Shown piece by piece: positions 63,678 to 64,000 of a stretch of DNA of 64,000 bases (the first letter of the stretch is position 1; the number at the start of each line of letters is the position of its first letter). Below the pieces are notes generated by a model. The model saw only the letters and a list, made by a program, of their open reading frames with translations. It was not told the origin of the DNA and did no database searches. The position numbers were made by a program, and so were the translations under genes. The stretch lies in the NCBI RefSeq assembly GCF_002234675.1, contig NC_019872.2, positions 8,572,950 through 8,636,949 on the forward strand. Reading direction: 5' to 3'. Origin of the DNA: Oryzias latipes (Eukaryota > Chordata > Actinopteri > Beloniformes > Adrianichthyidae).

Positions 63678-64000
63678 GTATGTTTTGATTTCTGAACATG
63701 TTTTATGGAACTGTGTTCTACTTTGCTTTGATATCCAGTAAATATTACAAAGTAACATAAAGTCTGTAGTAAACTCTCAACAGGTTTTGGAAATTGACCT
63801 TTTTAAGACCCAAAATAATTGCTAATAAGACATCATACATTAAGATTAGGAGGATCAGCACACGCTATAGAAAATGCTTTACAGTAGGGAAAAAAGTATA
63901 AGACGGTCCACTTAAAATATTAGAGTTCAGGTCTGTGAGGAACAGAATTCTTGCTTGTTTTTAGTTTATAAACGTGGTTTTTCTGTACAATTATACATAT
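63678..64000 (+). other. Intron start of the right-hand gene
   Basis: This is sequence after the donor at 63677. I see no exon or repeat before the window ends. Confidence 0.35.

Noticed and set aside
1-64000. CRISPR arrays, bacterial operons or rRNA/tRNA genes
   Set aside because: No spaced direct repeats of that kind; spliced vertebrate genes throughout. The only tRNA-like text is a degenerate SINE head.

Overview
The window is vertebrate nuclear DNA, almost certainly from a teleost fish. The evidence is many short introns with GT-AG borders, an AT-rich background, and fish-type repeats: Tc1-like elements, an L2-type LINE, a TTAA-flanked MITE family, tRNA-derived SINE pieces and LINE tails ending in GGAT or ATTC repeats. 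The TTAA-flanked MITE reminds me of medaka-type genomes, but that is only an impression.

Five protein-coding loci can be reconstructed exon by exon, four of them completely. (1) 406-8868, minus strand: an AIFM3-type reductase with a Rieske iron-sulfur domain and an FAD/NAD(H) domain, 19 coding exons, 539 aa. (2) and (3) 10903-18410 minus and 19778-25899 plus: two head-to-head FBXO40-type F-box proteins (TRAF-type zinc finger plus F-box; 694 and 715 aa). They face each other across a short shared upstream region with MEF2-like and E-box motifs. (4) 28576-31334 plus: a short coiled-coil protein of the CCDC92/CCDC92B family, 288 aa. (5) 35598-51373 plus: a CLUH (clustered mitochondria homologue) paralogue, 28 coding exons, 1446 aa, with an unusual acidic first exon that begins with an apparent lipidation signal and a C-terminus cut short. 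A sixth gene starts at about 52.7 kb (CpG-rich first exon), has another exon at 63410-63677 and leaves the window on the right.

The introns and spacers hold most of the mobile DNA. A deleted Tc1-like element lies in intron 1 of the minus FBXO40 gene. Intron 3 of the CLUH gene carries a Tc1-like element with about 215-bp inverted repeats beside a 5'-truncated L2-type LINE whose 639-codon reverse transcriptase frame is still open. About 7 kb of the right-hand gene's first intron (56.0-62.9 kb) is a palindromic minisatellite followed by four head-to-tail units. Their ends (5' TC, 3' hairpin then CTAG) look like a non-autonomous Helitron, and they differ mainly in how many 340-bp internal repeats they hold.

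The most interesting signals are the near-identical zinc-finger exon shared by the otherwise diverged FBXO40 copies (a likely gene-conversion tract), the membrane-anchor-like N-terminus on the CLUH paralogue, and the tandem Helitron-like array. Exon borders were read by eye from splice signals, reading-frame continuity and remembered family sequences; no alignment or transcript data were available.
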